Counted from the first letter of the stretch, positions 24,208 to 34,520 are shown. The stretch: DNA of 64,000 bases from Pseudooceanicola marinus (GCF_002786295.1 NZ_PGTC01000017.1:248001-312000), one strand, 5' to 3'. The notes: generated by a model from the sequence alone, not told the origin. Translations and numbers: made by a program.

Positions 24208-27200
24208 TTAGCTGCAGCCGGAGGTGCCGCCGCAGGTGTTGCATTTCATGCAGGTGCCGTTGCGCACCAGCGTGTAGTTGCCGCATTCGCCGCAGGCCTC
24301 GCCCTCGTAGCCCTGCATCTTCGCCTTGGCGCGGGCGTCCATGGTCGTGGTGGCCGCGCTGACAGCCGTGGCCGAGACGCTGGTGACGCTGGCGCGGCTG
24401 ACGCTGCCGTTCGGATCCACGCGGGTGCCTTCACCGAAGGTGCCGTTCATCACCAGCAACTCCTGCGGCACCCGCTTGCGAAGGTAGCCGGTGGAGGAGA
24501 TGTGCTTCAGCACTTCCAGCGACTTGCTGGCGGCGGTCTCGCTCACCTCGCTGACGTTCGCCTCCTGCTGCTCCTCGCGCTTGTCCAGCTCGTCGAAGGA
24601 GGCGCCCTGCGGTTTCACATGCGCCAGGTCGGTGCGGTCGAGGTAGCTGACCGCCAGTTCGCGGAAGATGTAGTCGAGGATCGAGGTGGCGTTCTTGATC
24701 GTCTCGTTGCCTTGCACCATGCCTGCCGGTTCGAACTTGGTGAAGGTGAAGGCGTCGACGAACTCCTCCAGCGGTACGCCATATTGCAGGCCGACCGACA
24801 CCGCGATGGCGAAGTTGTTCATCATCGCGCGGAAGCCGGCGCCTTCCTTGTGCATGTCGATGAAGATCTCGCCCAGGGAGCCGTCCTCATACTCGCCCGT
24901 CCGCAGGTAGACCTTGTGCCCGCCCACGCTGGCCTTCTGGGTATAGCCCTTGCGCCGCATCGGCATCTTCTCTCGACCGCGGGCCACTTCCTTCACGATG
25001 ATCTTCTCGATCACCTTCTCGGCCAGTACGGCGGCCTTTTCCTGGGTGGACCCGCTTTCCAGCACCTCGGCGGCCTCATCGTCATCCTCCACCAGCGCGG
25101 CGGCCAGCGGTTGCGACAGCTTGGACCCGTCCCGGTAGAGCGCATTGGCCTTCACGCCCAGGGAATGCGACAGCTCATAGGCCGCCTTGCAGTCCTCGAT
25201 CGTGGCATCGTTGGGCATGTTGATCGTCTTGGAGATCGCCCCCGAGATGAAGGACTGCGCCGCCGCCATCATGTGGATGTGGCTGTCCACCGACAGGAAG
25301 CGTTTGCCCTTCTTGCCGCAGGGGTTGGCGCAATCGAAGATATGGTAGTGGTCCGGTGACAGATGCGGCGCGCCTTCCAGGGTCATGGTGCCGCAGACGT
25401 GGTCGTTCGCTGCCTCGATCTCGGCGCGGGTAAAGCCCAGGTGCCGCAACATGTCGAAGCTGGGATCGGTCAGCTTGGTCGCCGGGATGCCCAGGGTCTG
25501 GGTGCAGAATTCCTCGCCCAGGGTCCACTGGTTGAAGACGAAGCGGATGTCGAAGGCCGACTTCAGCGCGCCCTCGATCTTCTTCAGCTCGTCGGGGCCG
25601 AAGCCGTGGCCAACCAGAGCGGTGGTGTTGATGCCAGGGCAGTTGCCCAGGGAGGCATGACCCACGGCGTAGGAGACGATCTCCTCCACCTGTGCGGGGC
25701 TGTAGCCCAGCTTGGTCAGCGCGGCGGGCACCGAGCGGTTGATGATCTTGAAGTAGCCGCCACCGGCCAGCTTCTTGAACTTCACCAGGGCGAAGTCGGG
25801 CTCGATGCCGGTCGTGTCACAGTCCATCACCAGGCCGATGGTGCCCGTGGGGGCGATCACGCTGGTCTGGGCGTTGCGGTAGCCGTGCTTTTCGCCCAGG
25901 CGCACCGCCTCGTCCCAGCTGGCCATGGCGACCTTGGTCAGCTCCGGCTCGGGGCAGTTCACCAGGTCCAGCGGCACCGGCTTCACCGCCAGGTCCTCAT
26001 AGCCCTCGGTGGCGCCATAGGCGGCGTTGCGATGGTTGCGCATGACGCGCAGCATGTGCTTCGCGTTGCGCTCATAGCCCGCGAAGGCGCCCAGCTCTCC
26101 GGCGATCTCGGCCGAGGTGGCATAGGCGACGCCGGTCATGATCGCGGTCAGCGCGGCGCCCATGGCCCGGCCCTCGTCGCTGTCATAGCCCAGCCCCATG
26201 TTCATCAAGAGGCCACCGATATTGGCATAGCCCAGACCCAGGGTGCGGAAGTCGTAGCTGAGCTGCGCGATTTCCTTCGAGGGGAACTGCGCCATGGTGA
26301 CCGAGATTTCCAGCGTCAGGGTCCACAGCCGCGTGGCGTGGATGTAATCCTCGGTCTGGAAGGCGCCGTCCTTCAGGAAGGTCAGCAGGTTCATCGACGC
26401 CAGGTTACAGGCGGTATCGTCGAGGAACATGTACTCGGAACAGGGGTTCGAGCCGCGGATCGCGCCGTCTTCCGGGCAAGTGTGCCAGGCGTTGACGGTG
26501 TCATGGAACTGGATGCCGGGATCGGCACAGGCCCAAGCGGCGTGGCCGATGTCTTCCCATAGGTCACGGGCCCTGATGGTCTTGGCCACCTTGCCGTCCG
26601 TTCGGTTGATCAGCGCCCAGTCCTCATCCTTCTTCACCGCCTCCAGGAAGGCATCGGTGACGCGGACGGAGTTGTTGGAGTTCTGGCCCGACACGCTGCC
26701 ATAGGCCTCGCTGTCCCAGTCGGTGTCATAGGTGGGGAACTCGATGCTCTCGTAGCCCTGGCGGGCGTAATCCAGCACGCGCTTGATGTAGGTCTCGGGG
26801 ATCGCGGCCTTCTTGGCATCGCGGATCGCGGATTTCAGCGCCGGGTTCTCTGTCGGCTCATATTGATCGCCATCGGCGCCGTCGAAGCTGCGGATCGCGG
26901 CGAAGATGCCGTTCAGCTTCTGCTCGTGCATTTTGGACCCGGCGACGATGGAGGCAACCTTCTGCTCCTCCTTCACCTTCCAGTTGATGTATTCCTGGAT
27001 GTCTGGGTGATCGGCGTCGACAATGACCATCTTCGCCGCGCGCCGCGTGGTGCCGCCCGACTTGATCGCCCCCGCCGCGCGGTCGCCGATCTTCAGAAAG
27101 CCCATCAGGCCCGAGGATTTGCCGCCGCCCGACAGGCGTTCGCCCTCGGCCCGCAGGCTGGAGAAGTTGGTGCCGGTGCCGGAGCCGTATTTGAACAGCC

Positions 27201-27843
27201 GCGCCTCGCGCACCCACAGATCCATGATGCCGCCCTCGGACACCAGATCATCCTTCACCGACTGGATGAAACAGGCGTGGGGCTGGGGGTGTTCATAGGC
27301 CGATTTGGACCTGGTCAGCTTGCCGGTCTTGTAGTCGACGTAGTAGTGGCCCTGCCCCGGGCCGTCGATGCCATAGGCCCAGTGCAGGCCGGTGTTGAAC
27401 CACTGCGGCGAGTTCGGCGCGGCGCGCTGCGTGGCCAGCATGTGGCGCATCTCGTCATAGTAGGCGCGGGCGTCCTCCTCGGTGGAGAAATAGCCGCCCT
27501 TCCAGCCCCAGTAGGCCCAGGCGCCCGCCAGCCGGTCGAAGACCTGCTTGGAAGAGGTCTCCCCCCCCATCTCGGCGCCCTCGGCGGGAACGGACCGCCA
27601 CAGGAACTCCGGCACATCCTTCTCGCGCACTTTCTTCAGTGCGCTCGGCACGCCAGCCTTGCGGAAGTATTTCTGCGCGATCACGTCGCTGGCGACCTGG
27701 CTCCATGTCTCCGGCACTTCCAGCTGATCGAGGTGGAAGACCACGGTACCATCCGGGTTGCGGATCTCGCTGGTGGTGGTGATGAAGGAGATGCCCTCGT
27801 AGGCGTCCTGCCCTGCCTGCGTAAACTTGCGTTCAATCTTCAT
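24208..27843 (-). CDS. nrdJ: Class II (adenosylcobalamin-dependent) ribonucleotide reductase NrdJ
   Basis: This 1211-residue protein makes deoxyribonucleotides with a B12-derived radical and so needs no oxygen-dependent partner. It has the reductase core, including NSNNSVRV (~residue 400), the [21 protein letters not shown] active-site strand and [15 protein letters not shown], and a C-terminal cysteine-rich zinc-ribbon-like tail with four Cys (CGECGNYTL and CMKCNTCGG). The start at ATG 27843 gives the usual N-terminus; the frame runs on upstream without support. An NrdR box about 175 bases upstream places it in the NrdR regulon. B12 synthesis or import must be provided elsewhere. Confidence 0.96.
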   Translation of the reverse strand: MKIERKFTQAGQDAYEGISFITTTSEIRNPDGTVVFHLDQLEVPETWSQVASDVIAQKYFRKAGVPSALKKVREKDVPEFLWRSVPAEGAEMGGETSSKQVFDRLAGAWAYWGWKGGYFSTEEDARAYYDEMRHMLATQRAAPNSPQWFNTGLHWAYGIDGPGQGHYYVDYKTGKLTRSKSAYEHPQPHACFIQSVKDDLVSEGGIMDLWVREARLFKYGSGTGTNFSSLRAEGERLSGGGKSSGLMGFLKIGDRAAGAIKSGGTTRRAAKMVIVDADHPDIQEYINWKVKEEQKVASIVAGSKMHEQKLNGIFAAIRSFDGADGDQYEPTENPALKSAIRDAKKAAIPETYIKRVLDYARQGYESIEFPTYDTDWDSEAYGSVSGQNSNNSVRVTDAFLEAVKKDEDWALINRTDGKVAKTIRARDLWEDIGHAAWACADPGIQFHDTVNAWHTCPEDGAIRGSNPCSEYMFLDDTACNLASMNLLTFLKDGAFQTEDYIHATRLWTLTLEISVTMAQFPSKEIAQLSYDFRTLGLGYANIGGLLMNMGLGYDSDEGRAMGAALTAIMTGVAYATSAEIAGELGAFAGYERNAKHMLRVMRNHRNAAYGATEGYEDLAVKPVPLDLVNCPEPELTKVAMASWDEAVRLGEKHGYRNAQTSVIAPTGTIGLVMDCDTTGIEPDFALVKFKKLAGGGYFKIINRSVPAALTKLGYSPAQVEEIVSYAVGHASLGNCPGINTTALVGHGFGPDELKKIEGALKSAFDIRFVFNQWTLGEEFCTQTLGIPATKLTDPSFDMLRHLGFTRAEIEAANDHVCGTMTLEGAPHLSPDHYHIFDCANPCGKKGKRFLSVDSHIHMMAAAQSFISGAISKTINMPNDATIEDCKAAYELSHSLGVKANALYRDGSKLSQPLAAALVEDDDEAAEVLESGSTQEKAAVLAEKVIEKIIVKEVARGREKMPMRRKGYTQKASVGGHKVYLRTGEYEDGSLGEIFIDMHKEGAGFRAMMNNFAIAVSVGLQYGVPLEEFVDAFTFTKFEPAGMVQGNETIKNATSILDYIFRELAVSYLDRTDLAHVKPQGASFDELDKREEQQEANVSEVSETAASKSLEVLKHISSTGYLRKRVPQELLVMNGTFGEGTRVDPNGSVSRASVTSVSATAVSAATTTMDARAKAKMQGYEGEACGECGNYTLVRNGTCMKCNTCGGTSGCS

Positions 27844-28017
27844 TCTCTTGCGCCCCAAAAAGCTTTTCACCTGACACTTCCGGGGACGCCCGCAAACGTG
27901 AATCCGGCGGCTTCCCCCGGGCCGAGAGCACGCAAAAGGACCCTGCAGACCGCCCAGAGGCGGCCCTGACGCCTCGAAACGAGGCCCTGCCTGATCTGTC
28001 CACTTTGCCCGCGAGGC

Positions 28018-28031
28018 CACTATATCTAGTG
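28018..28031 (-). promoter_or_regulatory. NrdR box upstream of nrdJ
   Basis: CACTATATCTAGTG closely matches the palindromic NrdR box (ACACTATATATAGTGT-type). A weak second copy (about 28049-28062, 6 of 14 matches) lies about 31 bases away, the spacing expected for tandem NrdR boxes. NrdR represses ribonucleotide reductase genes when ATP/dATP indicate enough dNTPs. Confidence 0.75.
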
Positions 28032-28262
28032 CATCCTCAGCCCGCCGCTGCAGTCTGTGGTAAAGCCGGCCATTTTTCAACGCGCTTTTTGGTCTAAATT
28101 TCTCTTGACGCGACCCGACCCGTGCCCTGCGATTCCCGTCATACGAGCGGAGCGCGGAAAAGCCTTTTCTGTCAGGGAACTTGGCCGAAACGCTCAGGCA
28201 GAGGCTGAACTCGCGCAGTGTCGCAAAGATGTTGCACAGGTGGCTTCTTCCGGCGCATCGGC

Positions 28263-28307
28263 TACCATATGCCTAGGGCTTTGGCAGCTCTGCCACCAGA
28301 TATGGTA
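28263..28307. repeat. Nested inverted repeats
   Basis: Outer arms TACCATAT (28263-28270) and ATATGGTA (28300-28307) enclose an inner palindrome TGGCAG-CT-CTGCCA (28282-28295). It could be a folded RNA or a two-site operator. No adjacent gene explains it. Confidence 0.55.
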
Positions 28308-28347
28308 AGTACCGCCGTTGAAAAAATGCGCGTTGTAGCGCCCCCTG

Positions 28348-28373
28348 CCCCCGCGCGAAGAATCGCGCGGGGG
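28348..28373 (-). terminator. Strong hairpin downstream of cytochrome b561
   Basis: A perfect 11-bp stem CCCCCGCGCGA/TCGCGCGGGGG with an AGAA loop lies 35 bases past the b561 stop. On the minus strand a TTTTTT run follows only about 25 bases later, so it may terminate b561 inefficiently or cap a plus-strand RNA. Confidence 0.55.
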
Positions 28374-28407
28374 CGGTTTGGTCCGGCACCTTGGCCGGGC
28401 ACCCAGA

Positions 28408-28965
28408 TCAGCCGACCATGCGCGCCATGACGTCGTCCTGCTTCACCCGCCTGTGCCAGACGGCAGCACCGGCATGGCCCAAGATCAGCAGCAGAAGCAG
28501 CAGCGACAGCGGCCCGTGTGCGGCGGCCGGGGCCATGGCCCAGTCGACGGACACCTCGCGCGGGGCGAAGACCTGCAGGCCGAAGACCTCCAGCCCCCGG
28601 GTGCCGCCCCAGGCGCGCAGCAGGGCCACCGCCGGCACCGCCAGCATCAGCAGGTAAAGCAGACCGTGCCCGACCGTTGCCAGCACGCCCATGGCGCCAG
28701 CCTCCTGCGCGGGCCGACGCCGGGCATTCAGAGCCGCCCAGAGCAGCCGCAGCAGCACCAGCGCGAACAGGCTCACCCCCAGGGGTTGGTGGATCGGCCC
28801 CATGAATTGGGCCACCGCGGACTCGCGCCCCAAGGCGTTGCTGGCCAACATGCCCAAGATCTGAAACAGCAAGAGCGCGGCCATGGCCCAGTGAAACAGG
28901 CGGCTGACGAGGCCGTAGCGGGTTGGATAGTCCATCCATCCCGATAGTCGTGTTGTGGCAGGCAT
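28408..28965 (-). CDS. Cytochrome b561 family membrane protein
   Basis: This 185-residue protein has four predicted membrane helices and conserved histidines for two b-type haems: FHWAM near the first helix, HQPLG in the second, HGLLY in the third and HAGAAVWHR in the last. Family members carry electrons between quinone and haem partners in the inner membrane. The start at ATG 28965 is fixed by a GGAGG site 5 bases upstream; the frame continues but into a segment that looks like a separate decayed gene. Confidence 0.88.
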   Translation of the reverse strand: MPATTRLSGWMDYPTRYGLVSRLFHWAMAALLLFQILGMLASNALGRESAVAQFMGPIHQPLGVSLFALVLLRLLWAALNARRRPAQEAGAMGVLATVGHGLLYLLMLAVPAVALLRAWGGTRGLEVFGLQVFAPREVSVDWAMAPAAAHGPLSLLLLLLILGHAGAAVWHRRVKQDDVMARMVG

Positions 28966-29220
28966 ACTATCCTCCATGCCGATTTTGCGCGCATCCAGGA
29001 GTGATACGCCCCCCCGTGCGAAGTCCGTCGCGGGAAAATGGCACGGCGCCCAAAACGCGGCCCCGACGCTCCGGCGGAGACAGGCCGCCAGATCTTCCAG
29101 CCGTAGGTGAAAGACGATGCGCGCCTCGGCACGGGTGAAGGTCAATGCCTCTCCCGTGGCCGTGCTGGCGAACCGGAACCCTTCGGAAAGACCAGCGCGG
29201 GTCGATCATCATACAGGGTG
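28966..29220 (-). pseudogene. Possible remnant of a winged-helix DNA-binding protein
   Basis: Upstream of b561 the minus strand encodes a short stretch resembling the start of a winged-helix (OmpR/CadC-type) domain, around EALTFTRAEARIVFHL. It starts in one frame near 29207 (ATG ATG ATC, then DPRWSF) and continues in another frame. It then runs into unrelated sequence without the rest of the wing. The likeness is weak and the call rests on pattern only. Confidence 0.3.
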
Positions 29221-29529
29221 TCTCTTTTCTCGTTCAGTCCCGACGACAGCCCCCCGGCGAGCCCGGACCCGAGAAACCGCCTCGGCGGGATGTTTGAAAG
29301 GCCAGGAAGGCCCGACCACCGAGGAAAATCGTCTTTTCAAACAATTGTGCAACAATCTCCGCACATTCTGTCGCCGAACACAACCTCGCCCCCCTGACAC
29401 GGACAAAAGCAGGTGCGCCTGCCTGGTCAATCGCGTCCAGGCAGCAGGTGCTTTCCTGACGTGTCAGCCCGCATTGCTGCGCGCGCGCCGCGCGCAGAAC
29501 CGAGCGAGAGCAGACCGAAGGAAGACAGC
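29221..29529. other. Intergenic region, 309 bases
   Basis: I see no coding frame with a ribosome site and no RNA gene here. It is more AT-rich around 29310-29370 than the chromosome average and probably contains the promoter of the surface-protein relic. Confidence 0.4.
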
Positions 29530-31020
29530 ATGACACGACACGGACCTCACGCATCGCGGATCGCGCGCCTCTTACACCGCGGGGCGCCGCGGCCTGGCAG
29601 ACCGTCCTCGCAGCGCTGACGCTGATCCTCACCCTGCAGGCCGCGCCGCCGCAGGCACAGGGCCCCGTGGACCCTCGGCGCTACGCTCCGAGCAATGCCG
29701 GGAGACTGGGGAAGCCGCGCTGGCAGGGCCGCGGCGGCAAGTACATCGTACAAAATGACAGGCGGGAATTGTACCAAGCAGTGGGGACCGGACGGTTTGC
29801 GATCAACTACGGAGGAGTCGACTACACCTTCACGGACGGGCCGTTCACGATCTTCACCGGGCAAGCGACGGACATGTCGACCCTTTTCAACGGTGTCGCT
29901 TTTTGGGGCTCCCTGGACCTGAATCACTGGGACACATCGCGTGTCGTTAGCCTCTCCGAGGCCTTCCTAGGCAGTTCTGTTCAGGCGTCCATCGCTGACT
30001 GGGATGCTTCGGGGGTCAGGAACATGTCCGTCGCTTTCAAGAATTCCGAGTTCGACGGGGACATCAGCGGCTGGGATGTCTCCAATGTGACGAACATGGC
30101 ATACATGTTCAGTCGCGCCTCGGCCATCAACCAAGACTTCTCGGGCTGGGACGTGCGGAAGGTCGGCTCCGAACCAGAGAGTTTCGACGCAAAGGCCTCC
30201 GCCTGGACCAATCCGGACTGGAAACCGCAATGGACGACCACGGCGCCGGCTCCGCGCGTCGTCTCCGTGAGGGCGTACGGAGACGACGAGGGACCCTTCG
30301 TCGAGGGCGACAGGATTTACATCGTGGCCAAACTCGACAGGGTCTTGATACCTGTTTGCTGCGGACTACCGACACTGTCGCTGGATCTGTCACCTCCTGG
30401 CGGTGAGACCACCCTGGCCCCCTTCACGATACTCTCCAGCAAAGAAGTACTGTTCTACTACATCGTCCCCGTGGGATCGAGACCGATCGGCTGGCCTATA
30501 CCAGCACCACAGCTCTCAACACGGACGGCGGGGTCCTGATAAGTGAAAGCGATCGTATCCCGATCGACCCTACCCTGCCCGCGCCTGGCAGCGCCGGATC
30601 GCTCTCGGCCAAATCGGCGATCGTCATCGACTCGATCGCTCCCGTGGCAACCTTCGAGGACGTGCCGGCCCTCTTCGCCACCGACACCGCCTTCACGCCC
30701 ACCCAGACATCGACCGAGGAGATCGCAGGCTTCAACGCGTCGCAGATCACCGTCGCCGGCGGCACCCTGTCACCCGTGCCCGACACCGGCGACGAGAGCC
30801 GCACCCTGACGATCACCCGTGATAGCGAGGCGGAGGAGATAACCATGGCCCTCGCCCCGGCCGCCTTCACCGACCCCGCCGGCAACCCGGTGGTGCCGCC
30901 GGAAGCCCTGGTGATTGCCCTTGACCTATAACGCCACCGATGGCGCGGGGCTGGAGACGCAGGCCAGCTTCTCCGTCACCGTCGAGCGGCGCGATTACGT
31001 GGCGGGCGAGACGCAGCATG
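29530..31020 (+). pseudogene. Broken surface protein: DUF285/BspA-type W-D repeats plus Ig-like domains
   Basis: ATG 29530 has a GAAGGAAG site and starts a basic leader. A signal-peptide core (QTVLAALTLILTLQAAPPQAQ region) is in another frame; losing one G from a G-run at 29581-29584 explains the shift. The body (to about 30475) has four copies of the 26-residue repeat ending in W-D-x-S-x-V-x-x-M, typical of DUF285 bacterial surface proteins. An Ig/SwmB-like domain (EGDRIYIVAKLD and following) crosses a second shift near 30473, again as if one G were lost from GTGGG. It continues through IVIDSIAP and an Ig-like domain to a stop at 30929. A third frame carries an HYR-like end (LTYNATDGAGLETQASFSVTV). 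Confidence 0.75.
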
Positions 31021-31525
31021 ACATGAGTGCGGAGTGCCCGCAGAGCCGACCACAACAGCAGTCCGTCCCTTCAAGCTCGCGCCTCGTCCCGCCCGCGGTT
31101 CTCGACCGTTCCCGGGCCGCAGCTCAGGTTCACGTCGCGCTCCTTCCCGCGACAGCTGCCGCACGCCTTGCCGCATCGGGCCGGCGATCAGGTCCGAGAC
31201 TACCGGGATGATCGACACAAGGGTACGGCAGACGCCAGATTCTCGGTCGGCGTCTGGGCAGTTTGGGCTCGCCGAAGGCGCTGACTGTCCCGGGCACCCG
31301 CACCGGAACGCTAACGGAGGCGAAAAAATGGAGGTCGGACGGTTCGACTTGCCCGATGCCGACCGGCATTCGGAGGTCTAGAGCACAGATCGTCGCGTGC
31401 GCGGAAGGAGCGAAGCGATTGCGAAGGTGGTGAAGCTACCGGATCTTCGGATAACGGCTTGTCTCAAGTCCGTTTCGACATGCCAATCCGTTTCAACGGA
31501 AATGTCTTTGAAGTCATTGATAGTG
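31021..31525. other. Intergenic region, 505 bases
   Basis: No gene is supported here. Open frames exist but have neither ribosome sites nor recognisable domains. A short direct repeat TCCGTTTC occurs twice around 31469-31492. The stretch follows the broken surface gene and ends at tRNA-Pro. Confidence 0.4.
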
Positions 31526-31602
31526 TGGTCGGGGCGGCGAGATTCGAACTCACGACCCCCTGTACCCAAAACAGGTGCGCTACCAGACTGCGCTACGCCC
31601 CG
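31526..31602 (-). tRNA. tRNA-Pro (anticodon UGG)
   Basis: The minus strand folds as a 77-base cloverleaf: acceptor CGGGGCG/CGCCCCG, D-arm GCGCAGTCTGGTAGCGC, anticodon stem CCTGT/ACAGG with loop TTTGGGT (anticodon TGG), T-arm with GTTCGAATC and an encoded CCA end. It reads proline CCN codons. Confidence 0.96.
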
Positions 31603-31693
31603 GACCGTGCGCCTCTCTAGCCGCTCGGGACCGGGTTGAAAAGGGCCTGTTGTGCCCAATCCGCCCGGTCGGGCGTGAAAGCCTGCTGCGGCG

Positions 31694-32173
31694 TCACTCG
31701 CAGGGGGCGGCGGCCAGGTCCTGATCGACCGCCGGATGGCGCAGGACGGAGCCTTCGCCGATGCCCATGCGCTCGGCCAGGCCGCCGTTGATTTCCAGAA
31801 CATACTGGCTGTCGCCGCCCGGCAGGCTGGTTTCGTCCAGCGGCTTGCCATGCTGGATGACATTCAGCATGCCGGTTTCATCGAAGAAGATGATATCCAG
31901 AGGGATCAATGTGTTACGCATCCAGAACGCCAGCGGGCGCTGCTGCGGAAAGACGAAGAGCATGCCTTCGCCCAGCCCCATGCTTTCGCGGTTCATCAGA
32001 CCCTGCTGGCGCTCCGCGGGCTCATCCGCGATCTCGACGCGGAAGGCCGCGACAGCGCCCTCGGGGCCGACGATCTCGGCCCGATCGGCCCGGCAGGCGG
32101 CATTGGCCAGCCCGGTCGCGGTCAGAAGCACCGCCAGGACGGTTGCAGAACGTGCAAGGATTCGAGGCACCAT
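31694..32173 (-). CDS. DUF192 family exported protein
   Basis: This 159-residue protein has a signal peptide (about 25 residues, ending LANA) and the DUF192 fold with its hallmarks: ERQQGLMNRESMGLGEGMLFVF, FWMRNTLIPLDIIFF and the C-terminal VLEINGG. The family's biochemical role is not established. Start ATG 32173 is set by an AGGAG site. It ends 8 bases or so before no other gene and follows the cold-shock gene by about 110 bases on the same strand, so the two may be co-transcribed. Confidence 0.88.
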   Translation of the reverse strand: MVPRILARSATVLAVLLTATGLANAACRADRAEIVGPEGAVAAFRVEIADEPAERQQGLMNRESMGLGEGMLFVFPQQRPLAFWMRNTLIPLDIIFFDETGMLNVIQHGKPLDETSLPGGDSQYVLEINGGLAERMGIGEGSVLRHPAVDQDLAAAPCE

Positions 32174-32281
32174 CAGAGCTCCTTTCGCGACACCGGATCG
32201 AGCCTGCCACGCGGTGGCGACGAAGGCCAGCACCGGGCGCAGAATAGCCGGGGCGAAGATCCCGCCCGGCAACCCGGTCAG

Positions 32282-32806
32282 CTAACGCGCGGCGGCCTCC
32301 CAGGCACAGATCTCGGTGGCCATGCGGCCGCGCTTGCCGTCGATCACGCGCATCGCCACCGCCTCGCCCGGGGCCAGGTCGGCCAATCCGGAGGCGCGCA
32401 GCACTTCCACGTGAATGAAGACATCCTCGGGCCGGCCGAAGACATTGGCGAACCCGAACCCCTTGATCTTGTCGAACCACTTGACCCGGGCCGGTTCCAT
32501 CGCGATAGACTGCAACACCTCCGGGTCCAGCGCCTGGAAATCCTCCAGGACAGCGGTTCCGGCGCCTTCGGGCGGCGCGATCTCGATCACCTCGATCGCC
32601 TGCACGCCACGCTGCGTCTTCTGGATCAGGATCTCTACCTTGGCGCCATCGGCGACCGAACTCTGGCCGAAATTCCGCAGCACATTCGCGTGCAACAGAA
32701 TATCGGGTCCCCCTTCATCGGCGACGACAAAGCCGAACCCCCTCGCCGGATCGAACCATTTCACACGGCCCGATAGCTTCCGGGTGCTATCGTCAAGCTG
32801 ATTCAC
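32282..32806 (-). CDS. Double cold-shock-domain protein
   Basis: This 174-residue protein carries two CSD modules. The first starts GRVKWFDPARGFGFV (about residues 13-27) and the second ARVKWFDKIKGFGFAN (about 106-121); both retain the RNP1-type aromatic residues that bind single-stranded RNA or DNA. A linker of about 30 residues joins them. Such two-domain CSPs are common in alphaproteobacteria and act as RNA chaperones or stationary-phase factors. Translation starts at GTG 32806, behind GGGGAA. Confidence 0.92.
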   Translation of the reverse strand: MNQLDDSTRKLSGRVKWFDPARGFGFVVADEGGPDILLHANVLRNFGQSSVADGAKVEILIQKTQRGVQAIEVIEIAPPEGAGTAVLEDFQALDPEVLQSIAMEPARVKWFDKIKGFGFANVFGRPEDVFIHVEVLRASGLADLAPGEAVAMRVIDGKRGRMATEICAWEAAAR

Positions 32807-32960
32807 AACATTCCCCGCATTTTACCGCGGCAGCCTGTCCCCACAGCGACCACCCGGCACCCACAACGTCTTTAACAACTCCAACCACGTACCATTGGCA
32901 AGGGGCGCCTTGCCACACATTTCCCATCTCTTCGGGCGCTTTTGCTTGCGCCCCGGTGCC

Positions 32961-33566
32961 TCACGGGTTCAACCGTTGCACCTGCCAGGCACTGGCGTCG
33001 TCCTCTCGCGTCCAGCGGAACCGGTCATGCAGACGAAACGCGCCGTCTGCCCAGAACTCGATCTCCACCGGGCGTATCTTGTACCCGCCCCAGAACGGCG
33101 GCCGTTTCGGGTTGGTCCCATGGGTCGCAGTGACTTTCGCCACCTCTGCCATCAGGGACGCCCGAGAGGCCAGGGGGCGCGATTGCCGCGACGCCCAGGC
33201 CCCCAACCGGGACTTCAGCGAACGCGATTCGTAATAGGCGTCTGCCTCGGGACCGTCAAATCGGCTCACCGGGCCGCGCACGCGAATCTGCCGCCGCAAG
33301 CTTTTCCAATGAATGACAAACGCAGCTTTCCCTGCCGCGTCAAGTTCATTGGCCTTGCAACTTTCGTAGTTCGTATAAAAAACGAAGCCATCCGCCAGAA
33401 TATCCTTCAACAGGACCATTCTGACGTTGGGCAAGCCGTTGCTGTCCACCGTGGACAGGGCAATGGCGTTCGGGTCGTTCACCTCGCTGGCCTCGGCCTC
33501 GCCCAGCCAGCGGCGCGCCAGGACGAACGGGTCCTCCCCGACGAAAATACCCTCACGATCCGACAT
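32961..33566 (-). CDS. pdxH: Pyridoxamine/pyridoxine 5'-phosphate oxidase PdxH
   Basis: This 201-residue flavoenzyme makes pyridoxal 5'-phosphate from PNP or PMP using FMN and oxygen. It shows the family sequence order: RMVLLKD and [13 protein letters not shown] (FMN and substrate contacts), the [12 protein letters not shown] segment, the [13 protein letters not shown] region, and the C-terminal [16 protein letters not shown] and RLNP end. Length is normal. It is divergent from fabI, with about 120 bases between them. Confidence 0.95.
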   Translation of the reverse strand: MSDREGIFVGEDPFVLARRWLGEAEASEVNDPNAIALSTVDSNGLPNVRMVLLKDILADGFVFYTNYESCKANELDAAGKAAFVIHWKSLRRQIRVRGPVSRFDGPEADAYYESRSLKSRLGAWASRQSRPLASRASLMAEVAKVTATHGTNPKRPPFWGGYKIRPVEIEFWADGAFRLHDRFRWTREDDASAWQVQRLNP

Positions 33567-33687
33567 TGCGTGCTCCTTCTCGAAACAGGACCGCCACGGT
33601 GTTTCCGCTACGGTCGCGGGCAGGCTTGAAGCGCCCCGACCTATCGCTTAAGGGAGTTTGACCGAAAGTTACAGGGCGGAGCGCGAT

Positions 33688-34494
33688 ATGCCGAACACTC
33701 TCATGGCGGGCAAAAAAGGTCTGATCATGGGCCTGGCCAATGACAAGTCCATTGCCTGGGGCATCGCCAAGGCCCTTGCCGATGCCGGGGCCGAACTGGC
33801 GTTCACCTACATGGGTGACCAATTCAAGAAGCGGGTGATCCCGCTGGCGGACCAGCTGGGCTGCAAGCACCTTTACGAATGCGACGTGGCCGACGAGGCC
33901 AGCATCGACGCGGCCTTCGACGCCGTGAAGGCGGACCTGGGCGAGATCGACTTCATCGTCCACGCCATCGGCTTCTCCGACAAGTCGGAGCTGCGCGGGC
34001 GCTACATCGATACCAGCCGCGAAAACTTCAAGATGACGATGGATGTCTCCGTCTACAGCTTTACCGCCGTCGCACAGCGCGCGGAAAAGCTGATGCCGAA
34101 CGGTGGCTCCATGCTGACCATGACCTACTACGGCGCCGAACAGGTGATGCCGCATTACAACGTCATGGGCGTGGCCAAGGCGGCGCTGGAGGCCTCGGTG
34201 AAATACCTGGCCGAGGACCTGGGCAAGGACAACATCCGCGTCAACGCCATCTCCGCCGGCCCGATCAAGACCCTGGCCGCCTCGGGCATCGGCGATTTCC
34301 GCTACATCCTGAAATGGAACGAGCTGAACTCGCCCCTGCGCCGCAACGTGACCATCGACGATGTGGGCAAGTCGGCCCTCTACCTGCTGTCCGACCTGGC
34401 CTCGGGTGTGACGGGCGAGAACCTGCACGTCGACTCGGGCTACCACATCGTCGGCATGAAAGCCGTCGATGCGCCCGACATCGACAAGACCTGA
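33688..34494 (+). CDS. fabI: Enoyl-[acyl-carrier-protein] reductase FabI
   Basis: This 268-residue short-chain dehydrogenase performs the last reduction of each fatty-acid elongation cycle using NADH. The N-terminal GLIMGLANDKSIAWGIAK cofactor site and the catalytic Tyr157-x6-Lys164 (HYNVMGVAK) with an additional Tyr148 are present, as in FabI, which fixes the enoyl reductase identity rather than FabG. ATG 33688 follows GGAG at 7-8 bases; an upstream in-frame start at 33658 has no such site. A terminator follows. Confidence 0.95.
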   Translation: MPNTLMAGKKGLIMGLANDKSIAWGIAKALADAGAELAFTYMGDQFKKRVIPLADQLGCKHLYECDVADEASIDAAFDAVKADLGEIDFIVHAIGFSDKSELRGRYIDTSRENFKMTMDVSVYSFTAVAQRAEKLMPNGGSMLTMTYYGAEQVMPHYNVMGVAKAALEASVKYLAEDLGKDNIRVNAISAGPIKTLAASGIGDFRYILKWNELNSPLRRNVTIDDVGKSALYLLSDLASGVTGENLHVDSGYHIVGMKAVDAPDIDKT

Positions 34495-34520
34495 CCGGCC
34501 CATCCGACCGGTCCCGGATG

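Larger units (their letters stand above)
27844..28407. other. Intergenic region, 564 bases, with nrdJ promoter and a structured segment
   Basis: The nrdJ-proximal part carries the NrdR box. The distal part (about 28140-28375) is structured, with nested inverted repeats and a strong hairpin, and contains no convincing coding frame. I do not recognise a known RNA family there. Confidence 0.5.

Noticed and set aside
28057-28308. Possible 83-residue plus-strand gene upstream of cytochrome b561
   Set aside because: No ribosome site or recognisable domain; it overlaps the inverted repeats and the nrdJ promoter side.
31526-31602. tRNA-Pro as an integration site for a mobile element
   Set aside because: I found no duplicated tRNA 3' end, integrase gene or phage gene on either side, so there is no direct evidence of an island.
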